In this document: positions 1-5,454 of the stretch, in pieces | Layout: every line of letters begins with the position of its first letter | Position numbering within the stretch: position 1 is the stretch's first letter | Assembly (NCBI GenBank): GCA_965372015.1 | Contig: CBDVAP010000160.1 | Location: 1 to 5,454, forward strand | Origin: JACZSB01 sp965372015 | GTDB lineage: Bacteria > Fidelibacterota > Marinisomatia > SCGC-AAA003-L08 > TS1B11 | Length of the DNA stretch: 5,454 nt | Reading direction: 5' to 3' | Translations under genes and position numbers: made by a program | The notes under the pieces: generated by a model | The model's input: the letters and a program-made list of their open reading frames with translations, nothing else | Databases searched by the model: none | What the model was told of the DNA's origin: nothing

Positions 1-1353
1 GCATTCATAGAGATTGAGGAGGACGACGGCGGTCTGGGGGTGGACCTGAATTGGGGCAACACCACCCGTAGCGCCCAGTGGCGCCACGTACCCAATTCCC
101 GCTTCGTCTCGGTTTTATCGCTAGCCAATACCCGCTATGACTGGGACCTGAATGTGGGTATCACCCAGACGGACACGCTGGCCGGTGAGATCAATACCGA
201 CATCAATCAGACCGTGGACCTGCGCGACTGGACTCTCAAGGAACGGCTGGATTGGTTCGTGAGTGCCAATCATACCGTCACTACCGGTTTTGAATTGAAA
301 ACACTGGGGATGGGTGCCACCCTGAGCGTGGGCAGAATTAAGTATCTCGACCAGGAGCAGAAACCTTACATCCTCAGCGCCTATCTGCAAGATAGATGGG
401 AGTTCAGTCCCCTCCTGAGCGTGCAGCCCGGGCTGCGATTATCAAAATACGAGTTGCACGACCAACTCTACCTGGAACCGCGCCTGGGCTTCAAGTACAT
501 GCTCACCGCGGACCTGGCCCTGAAGGGTAGTTGGGGTATCTACAAGCAGTTCCTGTTCACCAACAGTAGCGAGGACGCCATCCTGAACTTCGTCGACTTC
601 TGGCTGCCGGTGCCGGAGTATAACCGAGCCCAGTCAGCCCAACATTTCATCGTCGGCTTGGAGCAATGGATCGGGGCCGGTTTCTACACCTCGCTCGAAG
701 CCTATTACAAACCTTACGACAATATCTTAGACACCAATCCCAGGAACGATCCCGCTAAAGAGGATGACGATTTCGTCGAAGGCACCGCTACCGCTTACGG
801 CATCGAACTGCTGATTAAGAAGTCGACCGGCAGGCTATCCGGTTGGCTGGGATACACCTATGCCCGCTTGGAAAAGGAGATAGACTTCAACAACGACGGC
901 GAGATTGTGTGGGCGGACGGAGAAATATACAACCCCAAGTACGACCAGCCGCACACTCTGAATGTGGTGGCCGCCTACCGGCTCACCCAGAAGAATTCCT
1001 TCGGCCTGACCATTTCGCTTAGCAGCGGCCAGCCCTATACCCCAGTCTGGGGCAAAACCTACACCCAGAGTGGCGGCTTTGGTGATATGATGAACCCCTA
1101 TTCCAACCTGCAGACCATTCCCGGCAGGAAGAACTCCGCCCGCATTCCCACCTACTTCCGGGTTGACGTCAGCTGGACCCGGGATGTCCGCTGGTTCTGG
1201 GTCGACGGCAAATTCAAATTACAGGTGATCAACGCCACCAACCATTTCAACACACTGATCTACTTCTGGGACCATTCCCAATCCCCCTCGAACGTGACGG
1301 CGGTGGGCATGTTCCCCTTCCTGCCAAGTATGTCATGGGAGTTTCAGCTATGA
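1..1353 (+). CDS. TonB-dependent receptor, C-terminal beta-barrel part (5' end outside window)
   Basis: The frame is open from the left edge to the TGA at 1351-1353, giving 450 residues. A GTG at 40 is in frame but is not the true start, because the frame continues upstream without a stop and the protein begins mid-barrel. Alternating amphipathic strands rich in Y, W and F fill the whole length. Near the C-terminus are features typical of TonB-dependent receptors: P-K-Y-D-Q-P-H-T-L-N before a strand, then S-S-G-Q-P-Y-T-P, then R-I-P-T-Y-F-R-V-D-V, and a final strand ending W-E-F-Q-L. The N-terminal signal, carboxypeptidase-like domain and plug, if present, lie upstream. The protein would sit in the outer membrane and import a ligand using TonB energy; nothing visible here names the ligand. 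Residues 295-306 (D-F-N-N-D-G-E-I-V-W-A-D) fit a calcium-binding EF-hand loop and fall in a probable extracellular loop. The next gene overlaps the stop codon. Family assignment is firm, substrate unknown. Confidence 0.88.
   Translation, partial: AFIEIEEDDGGLGVDLNWGNTTRSAQWRHVPNSRFVSVLSLANTRYDWDLNVGITQTDTLAGEINTDINQTVDLRDWTLKERLDWFVSANHTVTTGFELKTLGMGATLSVGRIKYLDQEQKPYILSAYLQDRWEFSPLLSVQPGLRLSKYELHDQLYLEPRLGFKYMLTADLALKGSWGIYKQFLFTNSSEDAILNFVDFWLPVPEYNRAQSAQHFIVGLEQWIGAGFYTSLEAYYKPYDNILDTNPRNDPAKEDDDFVEGTATAYGIELLIKKSTGRLSGWLGYTYARLEKEIDFNNDGEIVWADGEIYNPKYDQPHTLNVVAAYRLTQKNSFGLTISLSSGQPYTPVWGKTYTQSGGFGDMMNPYSNLQTIPGRKNSARIPTYFRVDVSWTRDVRWFWVDGKFKLQVINATNHFNTLIYFWDHSQSPSNVTAVGMFPFLPSMSWEFQL
1337..1341 (+). 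promoter_or_regulatory. Ribosome binding site for the lipoprotein gene
   Basis: GGGAG lies 8 bases before the ATG at 1350. It supports that start over the in-frame ATG at 1335, which has no purine-rich stretch in front of it and would put five extra residues (M-G-V-S-A) before the signal peptide. The site lies inside the receptor's last codons. Confidence 0.6.
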
Positions 1354-2453
1354 ACCGAGCCCTACCACTTTTGGGATTGATAATTCTCCTTGGCTGCCAG
1401 GAGGAACTATCCATCAACGAGTTCGAGGATGAATTCCGCGACTACCGCAGCGAACTGCGCATCGAGGCCATCCTGGACCCGGTGAATCCGTGGAATTCCA
1501 TCGTTCGGGTTGATCGTACCATTTTGATCACCGATATCACCATCTTCGACGGTGTCGACAACGACAGCGATTGGGTCGCTTTTACCGATGAGAACCAAAA
1601 CGGTAAATGGGATCAGGGCGAACCGCTCAATGATGACGTGGGTGAAGACGGCTTCGTAGGGATGACAGACGGCTTCGGTCCCCCACCCGACGAGGGAGAA
1701 GGTGACGGCAAGCAAACCCCGGGCGAGCCCCACATAGACGAATACGACGAGATCCTGCCCCATCTACATCATTCCACCGCCACTGTCACCTTGGTGGACC
1801 TGGATGGCAACACGGTCATTGATTTCATCTGGGACCCACAGGCCGACAGTTTTCGGGTTGCGACTGGCCCCCAGGAGGGTGGATTCTCTATGGAATTTCC
1901 TGAAATGGTCACAGTAACCTACGGCGGCTATCGCCCGCTGGTGGTCTATGATACAATCAGCTACGATAATCAATATGAGTTCCTGATCGTCACCGACGAA
2001 CAACGAATCACCGGCCTGGTGGAGCCATTACTGCCGCCCAACTTCATAGACAGCCTCGAGAATCCTATGAATGTGGATACTATCGAGGTCCGGGCCGGGA
2101 GCAACGACCACCTGCGATGGCTCACCGAGCCGGACGCCACCGTCGTCTGGATATTGGCGGAAGAGGTGGTAGGGCCGGATTCGCTGGAATTGGTCATGAG
2201 CCACGGGGCGGAACAAACCTATCCGTTGGATGATGGCAGATGGATAGGGGAGCACATGCTGGACTTCTTTTTTCCCGGCCTCTACCGCTGGACAATAACG
2301 GTGCCCGACCGAGCCTACGGGGCCTACTTTTACTCCAGCCTGCCCATGCGTGACGAGCAGCTGTCCAATCTCCGTGATGATGACGGCGAAGTAGTACTGG
2401 GGATCGCCGGTTCCTCCGCTGCCAGCGTGCAGTACGTCCGGATTTTAGAGTAA
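1350..2453 (+). CDS. Outer-membrane lipoprotein partnered with the TonB receptor, DUF4249-like
   Basis: The protein has 367 residues from the ATG at 1350. Its A overlaps the receptor stop (ATGA, 1350-1353), which suggests coupled translation. The N-terminus M-N-R-A-L-P then L-L-G-L-I-I-L-L-G-C is a lipoprotein signal with a lipobox, and Cys16 is the likely lipidated residue. Gln follows it, not Asp, which fits outer-membrane sorting. Residues 67-134 form an acidic, Gly- and Pro-rich stretch. It contains D-E-N-Q-N-G-K-W-D-Q-G-E (80-91), an EF-hand or dockerin-like calcium loop, and G-E-G-D-G then T-P-G-E-P. The rest looks beta-rich with no membrane helix. The opening strand (R-S-E-L-R-I-E-A-I-L-D-P-V-N-P), followed by a strand with V-R-V-D-R-T, and the later A-T-V-T-L-V-D-L-D-G-N, recall DUF4249 lipoproteins, which in Bacteroidota often sit beside TonB receptors. 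That link is a resemblance judged by eye. The likely role is a surface lid or ligand-capture partner of the receptor; the ligand is unknown. Confidence 0.75.
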   Translation: MNRALPLLGLIILLGCQEELSINEFEDEFRDYRSELRIEAILDPVNPWNSIVRVDRTILITDITIFDGVDNDSDWVAFTDENQNGKWDQGEPLNDDVGEDGFVGMTDGFGPPPDEGEGDGKQTPGEPHIDEYDEILPHLHHSTATVTLVDLDGNTVIDFIWDPQADSFRVATGPQEGGFSMEFPEMVTVTYGGYRPLVVYDTISYDNQYEFLIVTDEQRITGLVEPLLPPNFIDSLENPMNVDTIEVRAGSNDHLRWLTEPDATVVWILAEEVVGPDSLELVMSHGAEQTYPLDDGRWIGEHMLDFFFPGLYRWTITVPDRAYGAYFYSSLPMRDEQLSNLRDDDGEVVLGIAGSSAASVQYVRILE

Positions 2454-2513
2454 TTCCGGTTCCCCATAGCCCACTCCCGGTATCCCACAACCCCACTATC
2501 GCCGTTCCGTGAT
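2454..2513 (+). terminator. Possible Rho-dependent termination region (C-rich, G-poor)
   Basis: The 60 bases from 2451 contain about 27 C and 8 G on the coding strand, with many pyrimidine-C steps and no stable hairpin or T-run. A C-over-G bubble just after a stop codon is the known character of Rho-loading sites. No intrinsic terminator is seen between the lipoprotein and cysQ. Rho loading would separate the uptake pair from the nucleotide genes, but this is a compositional argument only. Confidence 0.3.
2456..2497 (+). repeat. Imperfect tandem repeat, two ~21-bp copies
   Basis: The first copy spans 2456-2475 and the second 2477-2497. Both begin CCGGT and end CCCACT. By hand alignment about 16 of 21 columns match, with one single-base gap. 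The copies are not mirror images, so this is not a hairpin. It may be a chance product of C-rich sequence. Confidence 0.35.
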
Positions 2514-2541
2514 CTAGCCGCCCGGGCTTAACTTCACGCCC

Positions 2542-3327
2542 ATGGAAACCATCCTGGCCGCCGCCATAGAAGCCGCCCACGCGGCGGGAGACATCCTTAA
2601 ATCATATTTCAAAGCCGATTACCAGATCCGCGACAAGGGCTTTCATAACCCGGTAACCACGGCTGATTACGCCAGCAACGAATATTTGGAGCAGCGCCTG
2701 CGTGAAGCCTATCCCGATTACGGCTGGCTTTCCGAAGAGACCGTCGACACACCTGAGCGGCTGACCAAGGACCGGGTTTGGGTGGTGGACCCTTTGGATG
2801 GCACCAAGGAGTTCATCGAGGGCGTGCCTCATTTCGTGGTCAGCGTGGCCCTGGTGGAAGAGGGCCGGCCGGTGTTGGGGGTGCTGCACAACCCTTGCAG
2901 CGGTGAAACCTTTTCAGCCTACGCCGGTGGGGGCGCTCACTTGAACGGTGAGCCGATCCGGGTCTCGCCGCAGGAACAGTTGGACCAGGCGGAGATCCTC
3001 AACAGCCGCACGGAAACCCGGCGGGGGCTTTGGAAACCCTATCAGGACCGCTTTCGCCGCCTGATCCCCATCGGCAGTGTGGCCTACAAGCTGGGCCTTG
3101 CAGCTGCCGGCCGGGGCGACCTGTTCGTCACCCTGCGCCCCAAAAACGAGTGGGATGTTTGTGCTGGGGACAGCATCTTGAGTGAGGCCGGCGCCCAACT
3201 GCTGTGTCTCACCGGTGACCCGCTACGTTATAATCAGAAAAAGGTATTGATCAAGCCGGGGCTGGTGGCCGGCAACCCGACTCTGTGCCGGGCCTTCCTT
3301 GAACTTTACAACAGCGATCACCGCTGA
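2542..3327 (+). CDS. cysQ: 3'(2'),5'-bisphosphate nucleotidase CysQ, inositol monophosphatase superfamily
   Basis: This cytoplasmic, Mg-dependent phosphatase of 261 residues has the usual family length. The expected reaction is removal of a phosphate from 3'-phosphoadenosine 5'-phosphate (pAp) to give AMP. This recycles the by-product of sulfate activation and sulfotransfer, which otherwise inhibits exoribonucleases and sulfotransferases. Metal-site motifs are complete: T-T-A-D (39-42), S-E-E (64-66), W-V-V-D-P-L-D-G-T-K-E-F (80-91, with D83 and D86), and N-E-W-D-V-C-A-G (202-209, with D205). The K-E-F after DPLDGT is the CysQ form; inositol monophosphatases usually have T-N-F. The segment I-G-S-V-A-Y-K-L-G (177-185) is the conserved substrate-side strand and helix. 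ATG 2542 is the first possible start after an in-frame TAG at 2515, and the domain begins at once. No Shine-Dalgarno sequence is visible. The family is certain; substrate preference among pAp, PAPS and inositol phosphates cannot be settled from sequence. Confidence 0.88.
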   Translation: METILAAAIEAAHAAGDILKSYFKADYQIRDKGFHNPVTTADYASNEYLEQRLREAYPDYGWLSEETVDTPERLTKDRVWVVDPLDGTKEFIEGVPHFVVSVALVEEGRPVLGVLHNPCSGETFSAYAGGGAHLNGEPIRVSPQEQLDQAEILNSRTETRRGLWKPYQDRFRRLIPIGSVAYKLGLAAAGRGDLFVTLRPKNEWDVCAGDSILSEAGAQLLCLTGDPLRYNQKKVLIKPGLVAGNPTLCRAFLELYNSDHR

Positions 3328-3379
3328 GTGGGTGAATGACGAACAGGTCCCTCTGGCACGGTAGCTCGATCCTGGCGCA

Positions 3380-4924
3380 GTGATCGCCCCGTCAGCGACC
3401 GAGCCTCAGGTAACGCTCACCAAGGCCTTTGCGTCCCCATTCAAGGGGGCAGTGGCCGCCGCCCGCACCTGCTACAGCGCTAAGGGCATCGTCAGCGACG
3501 ACCAGATCGACATGGCGACCGATGGCCGCGACCGGGCGATCGCCCAGTCCATTTACGCCGCCGGCCATCACACTACCCTCCAACACGCCCAGTTCCAGTT
3601 CGCCATCGGCAACGTCTCCCGGCACTTCATCTGGTCGTTCCTCCATAGCCATCCCTTTTACAACTCCGAACAGGTCAGCCAGCGCTACGTGCGCCTCAAG
3701 CGGGAGGCGATTTTCGTGCCACCGCTGAAGGGCGCCGCCCGGGAGTACTACCTGTCCACCGTCGACTTCCAGATGGAGGCCTACCGCAGTCTGCGTGAGA
3801 CCCTGTTCCCGGTGGCCCGGGCCGAGTATTTCCGCCTGTTCCCCGTCCGTGCCAAACAGAGCGATAAATACCGCCGGGTGATCGAGAAAAAGGCCCAGGA
3901 AATTGCCCGCTACGTGGCGCCGGTGGGCACGTTGGCCTACCTGTACCACACGGTCAGCGGCATCACCCTGCTGCGCTACTGGCGGGTGTGCCGGGCGGCG
4001 GGCGCCCCTTGGGAACAGCAACGGGTAGTGGAGCGGATGGTACAGGCAGTACTGGAGCACGATCCGGGGTACGAGATTATCCTGCAGAAGCCCTTACGGG
4101 CGGAGGACTTCGCCGAGTTTCCCTGGGTAAACGACCCGGTTCCCGCGCCGGCTTTCGCAACCGAGTTCGACGCCTCCCTGGAGGGCCGGATCTCTCGATT
4201 GGTGGATTATAAGGCCCACGGCGAGCAGGTGCTGGCCGCAACGGTGCGGGAAGTGCTGGGCCGTCCAACAGCCGAGTTGGCCGACGACAATGCCATCGCC
4301 CTGGCCCTGGACCCGGCCCGCAACCCTGTCTTCGGCGAGACCCTCAACCTGACCACCCACGCCCACCTTACCCGGACGCTACACCACCCGGCCTATACCT
4401 TCCGCAAAAAGCTCTCCCACACCGCCGACAGTCAGGACCAACGCCATCGCATGACCCCTGCCAGCCGGCCGGTGTTGGCGGCCCAGGTGGGCGACCAGCC
4501 GGACTATGTCACTCCGGCGCTGATCGAGCAGGATCAGGCCGCCCAACAGGTGTACAGCGAAACCATGGATCGCATTTGGGAGGCCCGGGCGAAGCTATTG
4601 AAGCTGGGCACGCCCCGCGAGTTCACCGACTATCTGTTGCCCAACGCCGTGGCGGTGCGTTTCACTGAGTCGGCCGACCTGCTGAACCTGCACCATAAAA
4701 TGCGGATGCGCCTGTGCTATAACGCCCAGGAGGAGATCTGGCGGGCGGCAGTGGACGAGGCCCTCCAGGTCAGCGAGGTGCACCCCCGCATCGGGAAGTT
4801 CCTGCTGCCCCCCTGCACAGAGCGCGCCCTGGCCGGGCGAAGGCCCTACTGCCCCGAGGGGGACCGCTATTGCGGCGTACCGGTGTGGCGGCTGGAGATT
4901 GAGGCCTACGAGCGGCTGCTATAG
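3380..4924 (+). CDS. thyX: Tandem-domain ThyX-family protein (FAD-dependent thymidylate synthase-like)
   Basis: ThyX makes dTMP from dUMP using methylene-tetrahydrofolate and FAD, normally as a homotetramer of ~220-250-residue chains. This protein has 514 residues and reads as two ThyX modules. Module 1 (about 11-235) has R-T-C-Y-S (29-33), G-H-H-T-T-L-Q-H (62-69), H-S-H then S-E-Q-V-S-Q-R-Y (89-103), and A-R-Y-V-A-P-V-G-T (176-184). Module 2 (about 310-480) has T-L-H-H-P-A-Y-T-F (333-341), R-H-R (355-357), Y-L-L-P (418-421), and R444-x4-A449-Q450-E-E-I. Module 1 keeps the serine and arginine of the signature (S100, R102) but has HSH for RHR; module 2 keeps RHR but has only A-S-R-P after it. 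A tail with Cys479, Cys491 and Cys498 follows. GTG 3380 is the first start after an in-frame TAG at 3362 and is needed to keep the first strand; no clear ribosome site is seen. The gap to cysQ is 52 bases. Family membership is secure; thymidylate synthase activity is not. Confidence 0.8.
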   Translation: MIAPSATEPQVTLTKAFASPFKGAVAAARTCYSAKGIVSDDQIDMATDGRDRAIAQSIYAAGHHTTLQHAQFQFAIGNVSRHFIWSFLHSHPFYNSEQVSQRYVRLKREAIFVPPLKGAAREYYLSTVDFQMEAYRSLRETLFPVARAEYFRLFPVRAKQSDKYRRVIEKKAQEIARYVAPVGTLAYLYHTVSGITLLRYWRVCRAAGAPWEQQRVVERMVQAVLEHDPGYEIILQKPLRAEDFAEFPWVNDPVPAPAFATEFDASLEGRISRLVDYKAHGEQVLAATVREVLGRPTAELADDNAIALALDPARNPVFGETLNLTTHAHLTRTLHHPAYTFRKKLSHTADSQDQRHRMTPASRPVLAAQVGDQPDYVTPALIEQDQAAQQVYSETMDRIWEARAKLLKLGTPREFTDYLLPNAVAVRFTESADLLNLHHKMRMRLCYNAQEEIWRAAVDEALQVSEVHPRIGKFLLPPCTERALAGRRPYCPEGDRYCGVPVWRLEIEAYERLL

Positions 4925-4945
4925 AGCATCATTTGCGCTAAAAGT

Positions 4946-4950
4946 AAGAG
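4946..4950 (+). promoter_or_regulatory. Weak ribosome binding site for the methyltransferase
   Basis: AAGAG lies 7 bases before the ATG at 4958. It is a partial match to the Shine-Dalgarno core and supports that start. The 33-base gap after the ThyX-like gene shows no hairpin terminator and no convincing promoter. Confidence 0.4.
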
Positions 4951-4957
4951 ATCACTT

Positions 4958-5454
4958 ATGATTCATACTAAGATTGCGAAGTTCATATTCCCAAAAACAT
5001 TTCATTCCGGACTAAGGGATATCTATCTCCAAATCCGGGCCGTATTGTATAAGGGTGATCGGCTGTTTTGCCCCTGCTGTGCGCGCCGTTTCAGGAAGTT
5101 TTTTTCCGGCGGTACGATCCCGCGGCCCAATGCCATCTGTCCGGGATGTAATTCCGCCGAAAGACACCGCTTGCTTGCTTTATACTTAGAAAACCAAACC
5201 AATTTCTTTAAGCAACAGTTAAAAGTCCTGCACTTTGCACCGGAATATACGTTCCAGAAACGATTCAGCAGGTTACCTAATCTAAACTATATATCCGCCG
5301 ATATTCAGTCACAATATGCCCAATTTAAAATTGACATTACAAACATCCCGTATGAAGATTCTTCCTTCGATGTAGTTCTTTGCAATCATGTCCTGGAGCA
5401 CGTGCTCGATGATAAACAAGCGATGCGGGAACTTTTCAGGGTATTGAAACCGGG
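4958..5454 (+). CDS. Zinc-ribbon class I SAM-dependent methyltransferase (3' end outside window)
   Basis: The ATG at 4958 opens a frame that runs off the right edge after 165 full codons. Residues 31-64 form a small zinc ribbon: C38-P-C-C41, then C61-P-G-C64, flanked by Y-K-G-D, F-R-K-F and R-P-N-A. The S-A-E-R-H-R-L-L (66-73) that follows is typical of this group. The methyltransferase fold begins with V-L-H-F-A-P-E (90-96), the group's version of the SAM-binding strand, which lacks the usual G-x-G. The acidic end of strand 2 is S-A-D-I (D115). Strand 4 is S-F-D-V-V-L-C-N-H-V-L-E-H-V (136-149), followed by R-E-L-F-R-V-L-K-P-G. The substrate cannot be told. Relatives often lie in lipopolysaccharide, capsule or glycosylation loci; that is family knowledge, not shown here. 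The gene is about 45% GC against about 64% for the second half of the preceding gene, and its codons are more AT-ending, suggesting a different origin. Confidence 0.8.
   Translation, partial: MIHTKIAKFIFPKTFHSGLRDIYLQIRAVLYKGDRLFCPCCARRFRKFFSGGTIPRPNAICPGCNSAERHRLLALYLENQTNFFKQQLKVLHFAPEYTFQKRFSRLPNLNYISADIQSQYAQFKIDITNIPYEDSSFDVVLCNHVLEHVLDDKQAMRELFRVLKP

Noticed and set aside
40..42. GTG at 40 as the start of the receptor gene
   Set aside because: The frame is open to the window edge and the protein lacks a signal and plug, so the gene begins upstream.
1335..1349. ATG at 1335 as the lipoprotein start
   Set aside because: It has no ribosome site. The ATG at 1350 has GGGAG at good spacing, gives the stop-start overlap and gives a standard lipoprotein signal.
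1407..1763. A 118-codon minus-strand frame opposite the lipoprotein
   Set aside because: It mirrors the acidic coding stretch of the lipoprotein and shows no motif or ribosome site of its own.
2520..2527. GCCCGGGC palindrome before cysQ
   Set aside because: It is only 8 bp with no loop and no T-run. It is too short to call a terminator or operator and is likely by chance in GC-rich DNA.
2194..2580. A 128-codon minus-strand frame crossing the lipoprotein end and cysQ start
   Set aside because: It overlaps two supported genes and has low-complexity, Arg- and Gly-rich content typical of a shadow frame.
3429..3728. A 99-codon plus-strand frame inside the ThyX-like gene
   Set aside because: It is a frame-shifted reading of the ThyX coding sequence, rich in Ser, Pro, Ala and Thr, without domain signs.
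3392..4060. A 222-codon open frame on the minus strand opposite the ThyX-like gene
   Set aside because: It lies wholly antisense to a gene with clear family motifs, in high-GC DNA where long chance frames are expected. Its translation shows no recognisable domain.

Overview
The window holds five genes, all on the + strand, from a Gram-negative-type (two-membrane) bacterium. The evidence is an outer-membrane TonB-dependent receptor barrel followed by an outer-membrane-type lipoprotein. The lipoprotein has an acidic stretch with D-x-N-x-N-G-x-W-D-x-G-E and E-G-D-G...T-P-G-E-P patterns. From memory, such stretches are common in secreted and surface proteins of Marinimicrobia, KSB1 and Calditrichota-like lineages and their FCB-group relatives. 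That placement is an inference from style, not a phylogenetic result.

Layout: (1) 1-1353, the C-terminal barrel of a TonB-dependent receptor, cut by the left edge. (2) 1350-2453, a lipoprotein whose ATG overlaps the receptor stop in an ATGA, so the two are probably translationally coupled and form one surface-uptake pair. (3) 2454-2541, a short C-rich, G-poor gap with an imperfect ~21-bp tandem repeat and a possible Rho-loading character. (4) 2542-3327, a CysQ-type 3'(2'),5'-bisphosphate nucleotidase of the inositol monophosphatase superfamily. (5) 3380-4924, a 514-residue ThyX-family protein that looks like two ThyX modules in tandem, each keeping a different part of the usual active site. 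(6) 4958-5454, the start of a zinc-ribbon class I methyltransferase, cut by the right edge and much more AT-rich than what precedes it (about 45% GC against about 64%).

The receptor and lipoprotein work at the cell surface, on an unknown substrate. CysQ and the ThyX-like protein are cytoplasmic and nucleotide-related, and may share a transcript across a 52-base gap. The methyltransferase belongs to a type often found in surface-polysaccharide loci, and it may mark the start of a region with a different origin.

The most interesting item is the double ThyX protein. Its N-terminal half keeps the S-x-R-Y end of the ThyX signature but has HSH in place of RHR. Its C-terminal half keeps RHR and the R-x4-A-Q-x-E nucleotide-site pattern but has lost the standard serine segment. 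It may be a fused pseudo-heterodimer, or an enzyme with a changed reaction. No RNA genes, CRISPR arrays, insertion sequences or intrinsic terminators were seen.
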